From an uncultured Prevotellaceae bacterium (GTDB taxonomy: Bacteria > Bacteroidota > Bacteroidia > Bacteroidales > Bacteroidaceae): 35,401 nucleotides of DNA. The position numbers were made by a program, and so were the translations under genes. The stretch is taken from NCBI GenBank assembly GCA_900316315.1, contig ONCK01000021.1:1-35401 (forward strand), written 5' to 3'. Shown one piece after another: positions 18,466 through 28,700 of the stretch (its first letter is position 1; each line of letters begins with the position of its first letter). The notes beneath the pieces were generated by a model. It was not told the origin of the DNA. It ran no database searches and saw only the letters and a list, made by a program, of their open reading frames with translations.

Positions 18466-18496
18466 AAACTTTTGAAGTTTCTCTTACCTTAAGAGA
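18466..18496 (-). terminator. Twin hairpins after the pspC gene
   Basis: Reading on the reverse strand, TCTCTTA-AGG-TAAGAGA (seven pairs) is followed at once by AAACTT-CAA-AAGTTT (six pairs) and then TTCC. They lie 16 bases after the pspC-domain gene and before the pit promoter, so termination of the padR-pspC transcript is the natural reading. Confidence 0.5.
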
Positions 18497-18511
18497 GAGA
18501 GATGAAACAAT

Positions 18512-20140
18512 TTATTTCTTTTTCATTGTCCGCCTTGTTTGGTATCCGGCTATCCGCTCTAGATTGAAGTGGGAAGCGTAAAGCAGATGTTGACAATGAG
18601 AAGGCTTGCCAGTGATCGAAGTCCGAGTGGTAATCCCATAGTGGAGATTTTGAGGCCGAGAGATCTTGATGCTATCAATGATGACCTTGGGTAACAACTG
18701 GTCCAGAGATGGTACCGTGCTACTCTGCTCCAAAGCATCCACCAGCGATCTGCAAGATCCTGCACTGACGGGGGACATCTGCTTAAGCGAATCGCCTGTG
18801 ACATAGACATAAGCACCTCTATCATTAGCCAGAGCATAGATGGTGACCCTGTAAACACCTGCCGGCACTACCTGACTCTGCTCCTCGTGCAAGAAGCTTG
18901 AAGTCTGCAACTTGTCTAGTAGAACAAGGCCGAGACTGTCCTTGGCTGCCGCCAATTTGGTAGAAATCGACAAACTGTCATTGTCATCGGCATCATCGTC
19001 GTCCAGATCCTCTTCATCCGCTTCGAGACTATTCCAGTCCCACTCTGTGTCCGGATGAGACTTGTCGTATGCATCGCTGGCCAGACTCAGATTTTTACCA
19101 AGTAAGGCTGCAAAAGTGATAGTAAATACTAGAGAAACAATCCAGCCTATGATCCAACCGCCTCTCTGCAAGGGGCTCATAGGCTGTGCCTTCCGGCTTC
19201 TAGATAAGAGATAGTGGATGGTGGCATAGACAGGGATGCCGCACAGAGCGAATAGTGAGACAAGCAACAACCAGAAGATGGTAGAGGTGTGAGGCGGTAA
19301 TAGGTTGATAAACTCCAGAATCCGAACATTGTCGGGACCGAAGCTAGAGAATACGGTTCCTGCCGTGAGTACGCTATACAGTCCTACTAATGCACAGACA
19401 ACAACAGCAATCAATCCACAAAGAAATACGAGCAGCAGGCATCCGGCCAACAAGTAAAGAACAATCTTGAAGATAAGTACAAGAAAGCGCAAAATTCCAT
19501 TAATACCAGAATAACTCTGTGGCTGCTTCTGACTGGCGCTCGCAGCTGTCTCGGACACCTGCTGGGCTAGGGTATCAGGCGTAACAGGTCGTCCCTCCAT
19601 ACGCAGGAAGTCCTCCGCCGTCTTGGCCTCGGGCACGACAATCCAAAGGATGACGTAGATGACCAAGAAACTAAAGGAGGAGAAAATGGTCAGCAGCACA
19701 AAGAGAATACGCCACAGCAGGACATCTCCGCCAATATACTTGCTCAGTCCGCTCGACACACCACCAAGCATGCGATCCCTCGGATCACGGTACAGTTTTT
19801 TGGGACCTTTGGACAGGTCTGCAGTCGTCTTACCTGTATTGGTATTGGTCTCAGTCTGATCAAAGTCTGACGGCGTGTCGCCCATTTCCTCAGGCTGACC
19901 GATGCGCTTGATAATGCTTTGCACGTCGTCGATGTCTATGGCTTCCCGACCTTGTGCCTTAAGTTCGCTCAAGAGCTCGGCAATACGATGCTCGATGTCG
20001 TCGGAGATTTCTGCCCCACCCTCGTGCTTGGCAAAATAGGCCCTCATACTGTCCTCATAGGTTTGGAGCAATTGATAGGCGTCCTCGTCTATCTGATAGA
20101 GTGAACCATATAGATTAATGGTAATATTTTTCTTCATCAT
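18512..20140 (-). CDS. PspC-domain membrane protein
   Basis: A 542-residue inner-membrane protein. The soluble N-terminal region (1-110) resembles the HTH-like leader found before PspC in Bacteroidetes. A PspC domain follows at about 112-172 (LYRDPRDRMLGGVSSGLSKY, then WRILFVLLTIFSSFS). Further hydrophobic segments lie near residues 210-260, 285-310 and 330-350, and a large C-terminal domain begins after a very acidic linker (EADEEDLDDDDADDND). PspC proteins act in envelope-stress signalling. ATG at 20140 or three bases later (MMKK). It sits 70 bases after padR, the usual partnership in this phylum, and is probably repressed by it. Confidence 0.85.
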   Translation of the reverse strand: MMKKNITINLYGSLYQIDEDAYQLLQTYEDSMRAYFAKHEGGAEISDDIEHRIAELLSELKAQGREAIDIDDVQSIIKRIGQPEEMGDTPSDFDQTETNTNTGKTTADLSKGPKKLYRDPRDRMLGGVSSGLSKYIGGDVLLWRILFVLLTIFSSFSFLVIYVILWIVVPEAKTAEDFLRMEGRPVTPDTLAQQVSETAASASQKQPQSYSGINGILRFLVLIFKIVLYLLAGCLLLVFLCGLIAVVVCALVGLYSVLTAGTVFSSFGPDNVRILEFINLLPPHTSTIFWLLLVSLFALCGIPVYATIHYLLSRSRKAQPMSPLQRGGWIIGWIVSLVFTITFAALLGKNLSLASDAYDKSHPDTEWDWNSLEADEEDLDDDDADDNDSLSISTKLAAAKDSLGLVLLDKLQTSSFLHEEQSQVVPAGVYRVTIYALANDRGAYVYVTGDSLKQMSPVSAGSCRSLVDALEQSSTVPSLDQLLPKVIIDSIKISRPQNLHYGITTRTSITGKPSHCQHLLYASHFNLERIAGYQTRRTMKKK

Positions 20141-20210
20141 TTTATTTGGTAGTTTTGGCTTGAAAAAAGGTGATTAATGATTGGGCTAACTTCAGAAGCG
20201 TATATGCTGC

Positions 20211-20561
20211 CTATAATAATTGGGACAAATCTACTTGATCCGACTTGAGCCGATGGACTGTAGATTCGAGTTCGGTCCAAGCAGCATCAAGCCCTTGCAA
20301 CCAAGTAAGGCCCTCCGGAGTCAGAGTATAGTACTTACGTGGCGGTCCCTGAGTAGACTCTTGCCAGCGATAGCTGAGCAGACCATCCCTCTTGAGGCGA
20401 TTGAGCAAAGGATAAAGCGTACCCTCTACGACAATCAATTCAGCCTCCTTCAGTTTGGACATGATGTCGTTAGCATAAGCAGGCTCATTCTTCAACAAGA
20501 GCAGGACGCAGTATTCCAGCATTCCCTTCCGCATCTGTGATTTCGCATTCTCTACGTTCAT
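20211..20561 (-). CDS. PadR-family transcriptional regulator
   Basis: The 116-residue winged-helix repressor has the family hallmark GTLYPLLNRLKRDGLL in the recognition region, followed by the wing PPRKYYTLTPEG and a short dimerisation helix. PadR proteins bind operators near their own promoter and release them on ligand or stress signals. It is the first gene of the padR-pspC unit, and its promoter carries inverted half-sites (20602-20657) that could be its own operator. Confidence 0.92.
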   Translation of the reverse strand: MNVENAKSQMRKGMLEYCVLLLLKNEPAYANDIMSKLKEAELIVVEGTLYPLLNRLKRDGLLSYRWQESTQGPPRKYYTLTPEGLTWLQGLDAAWTELESTVHRLKSDQVDLSQLL

Positions 20562-20601
20562 TGTCTTCTAGTAAATTTTAGGCAGTCACTGGCCAGACGA
20601 A

Positions 20602-20657
20602 CTACCTTGTTACGCTGCAAATGTATGCAAACTTCATTACTATGCAAAGCAAGGTAG
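20602..20657 (-). promoter_or_regulatory. padR promoter flanked by inverted half-sites
   Basis: On the reverse strand, TTTG (20645-20648), exactly 19 bases, then TACATTTG (20618-20625): a full match to the Bacteroidetes promoter consensus. CTACCTTG upstream (20650-20657 reversed) and CAAGGTAG downstream (20602-20609 reversed) form a perfect eight-base inverted pair bracketing both boxes. Self-repression by PadR is the simplest hypothesis. Confidence 0.65.
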
Positions 20658-21357
20658 CTTTAAAAATGTATGTTGCTAAATATTTTTAACATATACAACA
20701 TGTAATTTAATATTGTTTCAAACTTAAGAAAGTATAAACTGTCTTTTTCTACTCCTCGATGAAATACAAACTCTCATTTCCCCGGACAAATTTTATAAAG
20801 GTAAAGATGAGAGTGATGAAAAATGGTGAAGCTAAGCCTATCGTTTGGAGAGTCTGAGTAGGGTGATTTTTTATCTGCAGTGTCTCTTTGATTAATACGA
20901 AAAAAGATTTATTATTCTGTAATATCGCTCAGGTGGATATGGAAACACTTCAATTTTGCATCGGAAATCTTTGCTATGAAATCCGAGGATAGGACATCAA
21001 GGAAGCCATGTGAATCTCATCGTAATGCCCCCGTATGTAACCGCCGTAAAGCCAAACACTCTCTATGCGGCCTCATCTGCTTTATTGTGCAATTTCTCCC
21101 CTGCCCGTCATATGACATCCTTGCAGTATTTTTCCAAAATAAACTACAATATGAAGGATACCGTCCGTATACTGCCTTTTTATCTATAATAGCTCTCTCA
21201 GAACATACGGCAAATCGCTGTTTCAGCCGTCAAGTCTATATGTTTGCGTTTCTGAGAAGTAATAGCAGGAGCGTATGGACAAACCCTGCGTATGCTACTA
21301 TCAGAATAGTGGCACGACTCTTCAGCTTTCCGCAGAATCTCATTTCTCTGCTCATAT
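20658..21357. other. Non-coding stretch upstream of repeat copy B
   Basis: About 700 bases, AT-rich at first (ATGTTG and CAACAT as an inverted pair near 20671-20701). I find no gene with family resemblance. An open frame of 131 codons at 20976-21371 on the + strand has no recognisable domain and runs into the repeat, so I do not call it. No tRNA or clear promoter was seen. Confidence 0.5.
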
Positions 21358-21628
21358 TATTTATAATATAATAAAAATTTATTCTGCTTCTTACAAGCGC
21401 CGAGCTGTCATGACAAGTCGCCTTGTTCGCGTGACAAGGTCGGATGTAGTTTAAACTAGAAGGCAAGTCGTTATCACCTGAAAACCAACAAGTTACAAAA
21501 AGACTGGATTTTATTGTAACATTCTGAATTTCAGAGGATTATAGGAGCAACTCAACTGGATTTATCTTCTTATATATTCGGGCATAAATTAAGGCTCTCA
21601 TTTCATTTTTTATAATAAAAATAGATAT
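21358..21628 (+). repeat. Dispersed intergenic repeat, copy B
   Basis: Second copy of the element at 3530 and 30736. Matching blocks: TATAATATAATAA (21362), ACAAGCGCCG (21393), TGACAAGTCG (21411), TTGTTCGCG (21423), ACAAGGTCGGA (21434), GTTTAAACTAGA (21449), GTTATCACCTGAAAA (21470), AAGTTACAAAA (21490), GGATTTTATTGTAACATTCTGAATTTC, CTTATATATTCGGGC and TATAATAAAAATAGAT. CCTTGT/ACAAGG forms a six-pair hairpin. Unlike copies A and C it has only one GTCGGA...TTTAAACTAGA unit. It lies between divergent padR and ruvA. Confidence 0.75.
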
Positions 21629-22069
21629 CTCTGGAGAACCTTGATTAAAATGGGCCACCCTGAAATCCTCAAGCCTCACTCTTGCATAAAGACACCCAAA
21701 GGAAAAGGAGTGGTGTGAGTAAGTAATCGGAGCATAGTTTCCCGCCCCGATTAAATAGCAGATAGGATAATACTCATCACGCATATCTGCGTAAAAATCA
21801 GCCATAAAAATAGTAAGCAAGCAGCTTGCTGACATTTAGCGCAGAGAGAGAGAGAGTTCTTTTTCCTTTTCTTCTTGTCTGCCGCATCCGCGCATCGGGG
21901 GTAGTCTTCACTCTGTCGGTTTCGGCCGCGGCCTTCGCGCGCATGGAGATAGATCTGTCTGGAAAAATGAGGCGTTGACACGGTAGCTGTCATCTTTTTG
22001 GAAGGCGAACAATACAATATTTTGTACAGTTATCCGTTAAAAGGAAATAGTGGAAAGACTCAATAGACG
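21629..22069. other. Leader region of ruvA
   Basis: Non-coding. It contains a six-pair hairpin AGCAAG-CAG-CTTGCT (21816-21830), a purine GA run (21843-21856) and the ten-base palindrome GGCCGCGGCC (21924-21933). A possible promoter lies about 50 bases before ruvA: TTTTTGG, then TATTTTG near 22017-22023, off-consensus in spacing. Confidence 0.4.
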
Positions 22070-22669
22070 ATGATAGAATATCTCAGAGGAAAAATCGCGG
22101 AACTGGAGCCTGCCTGTGTGGTACTGGACGTACTGGGCGTGGGCTACAGCATCAATATTTCACTCAACAGTTATACGGCCCTGCAGGGCCGAGAAGAGGC
22201 GAAGCTGTACATCTACGAGAGCATCAGGGAGGACGCGTGGGTACTATACGGATTTGCGACGAAAGAGGAACGAGCGCTGTTTGTGCTGCTAACATCGGTG
22301 AGCGGCGTGGGCGGCGGCACAGCGCGCATGATACTCTCGGCCATGACACCTCAGGATCTGGTCACGACCATCGAGGCTGACGACGAGCGCTCACTGCAGA
22401 CAGTGAAAGGCATCGGAAAGCGCACGGCACAGCGCATTATCGTGGAGCTGCGCGACAAAGTGGGAGCCCTCCACCTGACGGGCAGCCAGAAACTGCGCGA
22501 ATCACGCCCTGACGAGGAGTACCTGCAGAAGGAGGAAGAGGCTGTAGGTGCGTTGACTATGCTGGGATTTGCACCTGCCCCGAGTCGCAAAATAGTGGAC
22601 GTCCTGCTGCACAAAGACAGTACGCTGAGTACGGAGGAACTGATCAAGCATGCTTTGAAAGAGATGTAA
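22070..22669 (+). CDS. ruvA: Holliday junction DNA helicase subunit RuvA
   Basis: The 199-residue protein binds four-way DNA junctions as a tetramer and loads the RuvB motor for branch migration. The N-terminal OB-fold begins MIEYLRGKIAELEPACVVLD. The helix-hairpin-helix pair is TSVSGVGGGTARMI and VKGIGKRTAQRIIVEL (about residues 71-125). An acidic linker leads to the C-terminal RuvB-contact domain (EEAVGALTMLGFAPA). Normal length. sprA follows 55 bases on, and ruvA next to sprA is a common order in Bacteroidetes. Confidence 0.97.
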   Translation: MIEYLRGKIAELEPACVVLDVLGVGYSINISLNSYTALQGREEAKLYIYESIREDAWVLYGFATKEERALFVLLTSVSGVGGGTARMILSAMTPQDLVTTIEADDERSLQTVKGIGKRTAQRIIVELRDKVGALHLTGSQKLRESRPDEEYLQKEEEAVGALTMLGFAPAPSRKIVDVLLHKDSTLSTEELIKHALKEM

Positions 22670-22724
22670 AAAGGGTCCAACCATTTATGCATGTGATTTC
22701 ATCTCAACCTTTCGCTATCTCAAG

Positions 22725-25700
22725 ATGTCCAAACTGAAGTCTCGTCTACTTGCCGTGATGCTGCTCCTGCTAGGGAGCATGATATGGGCACATCCATTTG
22801 AGCTGGATAGTGCCATGTATCAGCATCACGCGGCATTACATGCACAAGACGAGGATTCTGTACGCTATCCCGTCAAGAGGACAGCACCTATCACCCGCAA
22901 AGATGCAGATAAGAAGATGCTCGATCTCGATGACCCTGTCAATTCCAAAACGGATGTGGAGTATGACGAGGAGACCGGCCAGTATATCCTCGGCACCAAA
23001 ATAGGCGGCGGCTACATGAACACTCCTGTCGTGATGTCACCCGAGGAGTATCGGCAATGGAGCATACACAAGTCAATGAGACAATACTATGCCCAGCAAA
23101 ACGCAGAGGCTTATGCCAATCAGGGTAAGAAAGATAAGTTTGACTTCTCCCACATGCAGTTTGACCTCGGTCCGGCGGAGAAGATATTTGGCCCCGGTGG
23201 CGTACAGATTACAAGCCAGGGATCGGCGGAGCTCAAGTTGGGCGTCAACTATCAGAACATCGACAACCCATCACTCCCGATCCGCAACCGTAAGACGACG
23301 GGACTGGACTTTGACGAGAAGGTCAACCTGTCGATGAACGGAAAGATCGGCGACAAGATGGACTTTAACCTCAATTATAATACGGAGTCCACCTTTGACT
23401 TTGACGCCAAGCAGATGAAACTGCAGTATCAGGGCAAAGAGGATGAGATCGTCAAACTGCTGGAAGCAGGCGACGTCTCTTTTCCGACCAACAACAGTCT
23501 GATACAGGGCTCAAGTTCGCTTTTCGGCGTGAGGACGGATTTACAATTTGGTAAACTCAAGGTGCAGACGGTCGTCAGCCAGAAGAAGAGCGTCAGCAAA
23601 TCGGTCTCGTCGGAAGGCGGTAACCAGATGACAGCCTTTGAGATTACGGCGGACAACTATGAGTCCAACCGGCACTTCTTCCTCTCCCATTTCTTCAGAG
23701 ACCACTACGACACGTGGATGAGCAAACTGCCCAATATCTCCAGCGGCATCACGATCAACAGGGTCGAGGTGTGGGTGACGAACAAGAACAATACGACGAC
23801 CAACACCCGCAATATCATCGCTTTTACTGACCTAGGCGAAGGCAGCCACATCTCCAGCAGCCGCTGGACAGGCGCGGGAAGCAATACGCCGCCGAGCAAC
23901 AACGCCAACACGCTCTACTCGACACTCAACACGAGCTATACAGGCGCACGCAATATCAACCAGGTCTACACGACGCTCTCTGACCTCTCGGGCGGCATAG
24001 ACTATGAGAAGGTGGAGAGCGCGAGGCTGCTCAGCAGTTCGGAGTATGATGTCAACACATCGCTGGGATATATCTCCCTTAAGTCTACCCTCCAGACTGA
24101 CCAAGTGCTAGCTGTCGCCTATGAGTACACGTATATGGGAGCGACGTATCAGGTGGGCGAATTTTCCACCGACAATACGGAGAGCACACAGTGCCTCTAC
24201 GTCAAGAGCCTCAAAAATGCCAACAATACTCCGACGATGGCCAACTGGGACTTGATGATGAAAAATGTCTATTCGCTCGGAGCCAATAATATTGAGAAGA
24301 CAAACTTCCGCCTAGACATCAAGTATCTCAGCGACTCCAGCGGCGTGTACCTGACCTATCTGCCGGAGGAGCAATACAAGACCACCACGCTGCTGAAGCT
24401 CATGAGACTCGATCGCCTAGACAACAAAAATCAGGCCCACCCCAACGGCTACTTTGACTTCATCGACGGGTATACAGTGGATGCTTCCAACGGACGGGTA
24501 TTTCTGCCCAGCGTGGAACCCTTTGGCAACTATCTGGCGAGGGTCATCAGCAATACGGCCATAAGCGACAAATACGTTTACCAGGAGCTCTACGACTCGA
24601 CCAAGACAGTCGCCAAACAGATGACGGAAAAAAACAAATTTATTCTCTCCGGACGATATCAGGGCACAACAAGTAATGTAATCTCGCTTGGAGCCATCAA
24701 TGTGCCGCGCGGTTCGGTCGTCGTCACAGCAGGCGGCATCACACTCACAGAGAACTCGGACTATAGCGTAAACTATGCCACAGGTGAAGTCACCATACTA
24801 AATCAGAGCTTAATAGATGCGGGTACTCCCATCAATGTGAGTCTGGAGAGTACGGGAGAATCCCTGGAGCGCAAGACAATGCTCGGGCTGAACTGGGAAT
24901 ACGACTTTACCAAGAACTTCCTACTCGGAGGCACAATACTCTATCTCCGTGAACAATCGCTGACATCCAAAATCGCCATGGGCAACGAACCGCTCAACAA
25001 TATGATGCTGGGACTCAATCTGAGCTGGAAGCAAAATAGCCAATGGCTAACAGACATGCTGGACAAGCTTCCCTTCCTCCACGCGACACAGCCTTCGTCC
25101 ATCGACCTCACGGCCGAGTTTGCCCAGCTCAAGACTGGTGCCAACAGCCAGAGTCAAGGGCACTCCTCCTATCTGGATGATTTTGAGAACACTAAGAGCG
25201 CTATTGACATCAGTACGCCAACAGACTGGGTCATCAGCAGTACGCCTCTCCTCTTCAGTGAAGCCAACTATAGTAATGACGTGCGCTACGGATACAATCG
25301 GGCCCTCCTCAGTTGGTACAATATTGATCCTCTCTTTACCCGCCGCAGTTCCTCACTCACGCCCAATCACATCAAGAGCGACCTGGAGCAGCTCTCCAAT
25401 CACTACGTGCGCGAGGTCTACAGTACCGAACTCTTCCCAAACAGAGAACTTACCGTAGGCGAATCCAGCACGCTCAATATCCTCAACCTCGCCTATTATC
25501 CCAATCTGCGTGGCCCGTACAACCTCAACCCCAATCTCAATACTGACGGTACGCTCCAAAATCCGGCAAAAAAATGGGGCGGCATGATGAGGTCTATCAA
25601 CACTTCCGATTTTGAAGCCGCCAACATAGAGTACATCGAGTTTTGGATGATGGACCCCTACATCTATCTGCGCGAACAGGGACTGGACAACAGCGGCGAC

Positions 25701-28700
25701 TTCTACATCGACCTAGGCGACATCAGTGAGGATATTCTGAAGGACGGCAACAAGTTTTACGAGAGCGGCATGCCCACAGATGGCAGCACAAACTATATCG
25801 AGAATAACTGGGGAAAAGTGCCCACCCAAACGACTGTCACCTATGCATTCAACACCAGCTCGGGCGCCCGCGAGCAACAGGATGTGGGCCTCAACGGACT
25901 GACTGACACCGAGGAACGGACTCACCAGAGCTATCTGGACTACCTCAATGCTATACGAGGACGCGTCAGCAGCACTGTCTACGACTCCATAGCCCAAGAC
26001 CCGGCAGGTGATGATTACCACTACTTCCGCGGAAGGGACTATGACGCAGAGCGTCGCTCCATTCTCGACCGCTACAAGCGCATCAACAATCCGCAAGGCA
26101 ATTCGCCCGACAGCAAAAATTCGCCAGAGAGCTACAGCACGGCCTACAAGACTTTGCCAGACGCGGAGGACATCAACCGGGACTACACCCTCAACGAATA
26201 CAATAATTATTACGAATACAAGATTCATCTAAGCGCCGACAGCATGCAGGTCGGCAAGGGCTATATCGTCGACAGTCATGCATCTAAAGTGAATCTGCGA
26301 AACGGCACACAGCCCACGGTTAACTGGTATCTCTTCCGCATTCCACTGAGCGAATACCGCAGCAAGCAGGGCAACATCAACGACTTCTCAAGTATACGTT
26401 TCATGCGAATGTTTATGACCAATTTTGAGAAGCCGATTGTGCTCCGATTTGGCACGCTGGAACTGATACGCGGCGAATGGCGCAACTATGACTATAGCCT
26501 CCAAGGCCGGGCCAATCAAGCCGCCAGTGGAAGTCTGGATGTCGCTGCCGTCAATATTCAGGAAAACAATACCAAGACCCCAGTCAACTATGTACTCCCG
26601 CCGGGCATCAGCCCCGTAGTAGACCGTACTCAGAGCCAGCTCACCGAAAACAATGAGCAAGCACTCAATATTACCGTCAAGAACCTGCCCTCGGGGGAGT
26701 CTCGCGCTGTGTACAAGAACTACAATCTCGACCTGCGCCAGTACAAGCATATCCAAATGTTTTCTCACGCCAACGCGCTGACAGGCGACCAGGCCCTCCG
26801 CAATGGCGAGACAAGCGTGTTTATCAGGCTCGGCTCAGACTACAAAAATAATTATTATGAATACGAAATACCCCTCACGCTCACCGCGCCCGGCCACTAT
26901 GACCGATACAGCAATTCAGACTGCAAGCTGGTATGGCCTGAGGAGAATATGCTGGACATTGACCTCTCCCTGCTCACCAATCTCAAGAAAGAGCGCAATC
27001 GGCAGAAGTCCCTCGGACAGGCCTCTTACAGTATAGCCTTCAGCGACTATGACGCCAATCGTCCCAACAACAAGATGACCGTCATGGGAAATCCCTCTCT
27101 GGGTGACATCCGGACCATCATGATCGGCGTACGCAACAACGCGCGGGCCATACGAAGCGTCGAAGTTTGGGTCAACGAGCTTCGCATGCAGGGCTATACA
27201 GAAGAGGGAGGCTATGCGGCGCGCGGACAACTCAATATCAAGCTCTCAGACGTCGCCACCATCTCCATGCAAGGGCATATCGAGACCGCAGGATTTGGCG
27301 GAATCGAACAAGGCATCAACGAGCGCCGTAATGACAACCTTTATCAGTACGGAATTACGACCAATATACAGCTCGGCAAATTTTTCCCAGAAAAAACCAA
27401 GGTCAACGCCCCACTCTATTACTCCTATTCCAAGCAGAAAGTAGTCCCCAAATACAATCCACTGGACAATGATGTGCTACTTGATGACGCGCTTGACGCC
27501 CTCGCAACTAAGGCAGAGAAAGACTCTTTGAAAAATATTGTCACGACAACGACGGTCAACCGCAACTTTAGTCTCTCCGGTGTACATGTAGACATTGCCA
27601 CAAAACACCACCCGATGCCTTATGATCCGGCCAACTTTACATTCAGCTATTCCCATAGTCACGCTTACAGCTCCGGAGAGACCACAATGTGGGAAAAGAA
27701 TGACACTTGGAAGTTTGCGGCCAATTATGACTATAGTCCCGTCTACGAGCCTTTTGCCCCATTTAAGAAGCTGAGGGATAAGAATGGCTGGCTCAATATT
27801 TTGCAACAATTTAAGTTCAACTGGTTGCCGCAGAGTCTCAATCTTTCTTCTGACATAACTCGGTCGTACTATGAGCTTCAGGAGCGAGACATTGACAATC
27901 TCAATGACCGTTCTCTACCACTGACTTTCAGCAGCGATTTCCTCTGGAACCGCAGCATGATGCTCAACTGGGATTTCACGCCCAATATCCATGCATCCCT
28001 ACAGACGGGCACTAATGCCGAAATCACCGAGCCATATACGCCCGTCAACAAGTCGCTTTATCCAGACGAATATACAGTTTGGAAAGACTCCGTATGGAAG
28101 AGCATCAAAAACTTTGGGCGCCCCCTATCTTTTGCGCAATCGTTTAATCTATCCTATAAACTGCCGCTTAGCCTCATTCCTGCCTTCAAATGGCTCACAG
28201 CCGATTTCAACTATAGCTCTGCATACAACTGGGAACGCGGTGCCACCCTCGAAGACGGTTCCACTTATGGCAACGTCATCAACAATAGCCGAAACATCCG
28301 AGTCAACGGGCGTCTCAACTTCGAGGACCTCTACAATATGGTCCCCTTTCTCAAGAAGGCCAACCGCTACTACGCTACGACCCACTCCTCGTCAAGCAGG
28401 GGAAGGAAGTCCAACTCTAATGAGCCTAAGCCCATCACAAAGTTTGAAAAGGAAGTCCAAATTGGGACTGATTCAGCTCGAGTACTTAGGCATGGGCTCA
28501 AGACCAGAAATGTGCGTGTACGCGCTGTCACCGCTGATGGCAAACGTTATCGTCTGCTCTACAAGATCGACGGCTCCAATGCAATACGCATTCTCAATCA
28601 GGACAGCCAGCAAGTCAAGATTACCGTAACAGCAATCAAGTCCACCCAGGAGTCGCCACTGTATAAGTTTGGCCGCTTCATGGCGCGCACGCTCATGATG

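Noticed and set aside
20976-21371. Possible 131-residue protein
   Set aside because: No domain, no promoter, cysteine- and serine-rich random-looking composition, and its end lies inside repeat copy B.
21843-21856. GA-repeat run as a CRISPR or phase-variable tract
   Set aside because: Too short, not tied to a reading frame or promoter spacing, and no spacer structure.
21924-21933. GGCCGCGGCC palindrome as an operator
   Set aside because: Isolated, no second site, and not placed near the ruvA promoter candidate.
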